From NCBI GenBank assembly GCA_943737045.1, contig CALSFV010000476.1:41753-105752 (forward strand): 64,000 bases of DNA. The letters run 5' to 3'. The DNA is from Parapristionchus giblindavisi (Eukaryota; Nematoda; Chromadorea; Rhabditida; Diplogasteridae). Under the pieces are notes generated by a model. The model searched no databases. It saw nothing but the letters and a program-made list of their open reading frames with translations, and was not told where the DNA came from. The translations under genes and the position numbers were made by a program. The first letter of the stretch is position 1, and the number at the start of each line of letters is the position of its first letter. Below are positions 63,459-64,000 of this stretch, in pieces.

Positions 63459-64000
63459 CAGTCTATCTGTACCCATCGGTTTTGGGATTCCTCATGAGCG
63501 ATTTTAATTAATAAAATATTTATTAAAAGTGAAGGTGAGGTTGGACCTATGTCAGCTCGATTCCACATTGCTGAATTTTCCTTTTCCGTTTAACTCTATA
63601 AGTTCTGATCTGCCCCTGAATTTATACTGATAATGTGGTATTTACAAGTTGTCCATTCTGAAGAGGACAAAGATAGTGATGATGCGCATGCGGGATTGAC
63701 ACATAAAGTAAAGTAGTCTGTTTCATCCGATTTTGAAATTAGGCTGATCTTTTAGTTAAAACTTATTCTTTTGACTACTTATAAAAATTGAATTCATGAT
63801 TATATTTTCTACGAATGAATACATTCAGTAGAGATCTATAACAACCTTATGTAGTTTATTCGAACTTAATTAATATTTACTGTCTATCATCTCTAATATC
63901 TATAATAGATATACCAAAGCCATTCAGTACTTCGATAGGAATATAATAAAAACAACTACATATATAATACTCGGGACTAATCCCTCTTTCTCCTTCTCTT
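63459..64000. other. Window end, nothing recognised
   Basis: AT-rich sequence with no frame, splice pattern or inverted repeat that I can support. Confidence 0.5.

Overview
This window is nuclear DNA of a nematode, most likely a rhabditid or diplogastrid; the species is not identifiable by eye. The evidence is AT-rich sequence, many tiny introns with TTTTCAG-like acceptors, acceptors directly in front of start codons as expected for spliced-leader trans-splicing, a ubiquitin with Ala19, and nematode-type families (DUF229, a serpentine chemoreceptor with the C-terminal DYR motif, POD-1).

Layout. 1-1.8 kb: repeats with no gene seen. 1.8-2.2 kb (-): a small secreted protein. 2.2-7.5 kb: inverted-repeat elements, a (TA)n tract, and a 2.7 kb unit bounded by 42-bp perfect inverted repeats that holds decayed coiled-coil exons. 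8.8-18.6 kb (+): a 35-exon clustered-mitochondria gene (clu-1) with a 2 kb fold-back element in its penultimate coding intron. 19.9-25.8 kb (-): a 27-exon tandem coronin (pod-1/coronin-7), convergent with clu-1. 26-31.4 kb: two transposon-like units, each flanked by a 10-bp direct repeat; one has termini made of tandem ~17-bp repeats. 31.5-37.2 kb (+): an unrecognised secreted leucine-rich-repeat protein. 37.9-39.6 kb (+): a chemoreceptor-type GPCR. 40.0-41.8 kb (-): a six-unit polyubiquitin gene in which every unit has an intron at the same codon, with a perfect heat-shock element upstream. 44.0-46.8 kb (+): a DUF229 sulfatase-like protein. 47.7-49.0 kb (-): a MIF4GD/SLIP1-like MIF4G protein. 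50.1-53.2 kb: a non-LTR retrotransposon remnant and a Tc1-like fold-back element inserted in an older repeat. 53.8-58.15 kb (+): an aromatic amino acid decarboxylase family gene with a Ser-rich tail. 58.2-64 kb: no gene recognised; a (TC)n tract and a cluster of short inverted-repeat elements.

The genes form no evident operon or shared pathway. CLU (mitochondrial distribution), coronin (actin and trafficking), ubiquitin and MIF4GD are housekeeping genes, and the chemoreceptor, decarboxylase and LRR protein are probably neuronal or cell-surface genes. The most unusual content is the density and nesting of non-autonomous inverted-repeat DNA elements, and the homogenised introns of polyubiquitin. 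Splice sites were chosen by reading GT/AG signals, frame continuity and family resemblance; no alignment or transcript data were available.
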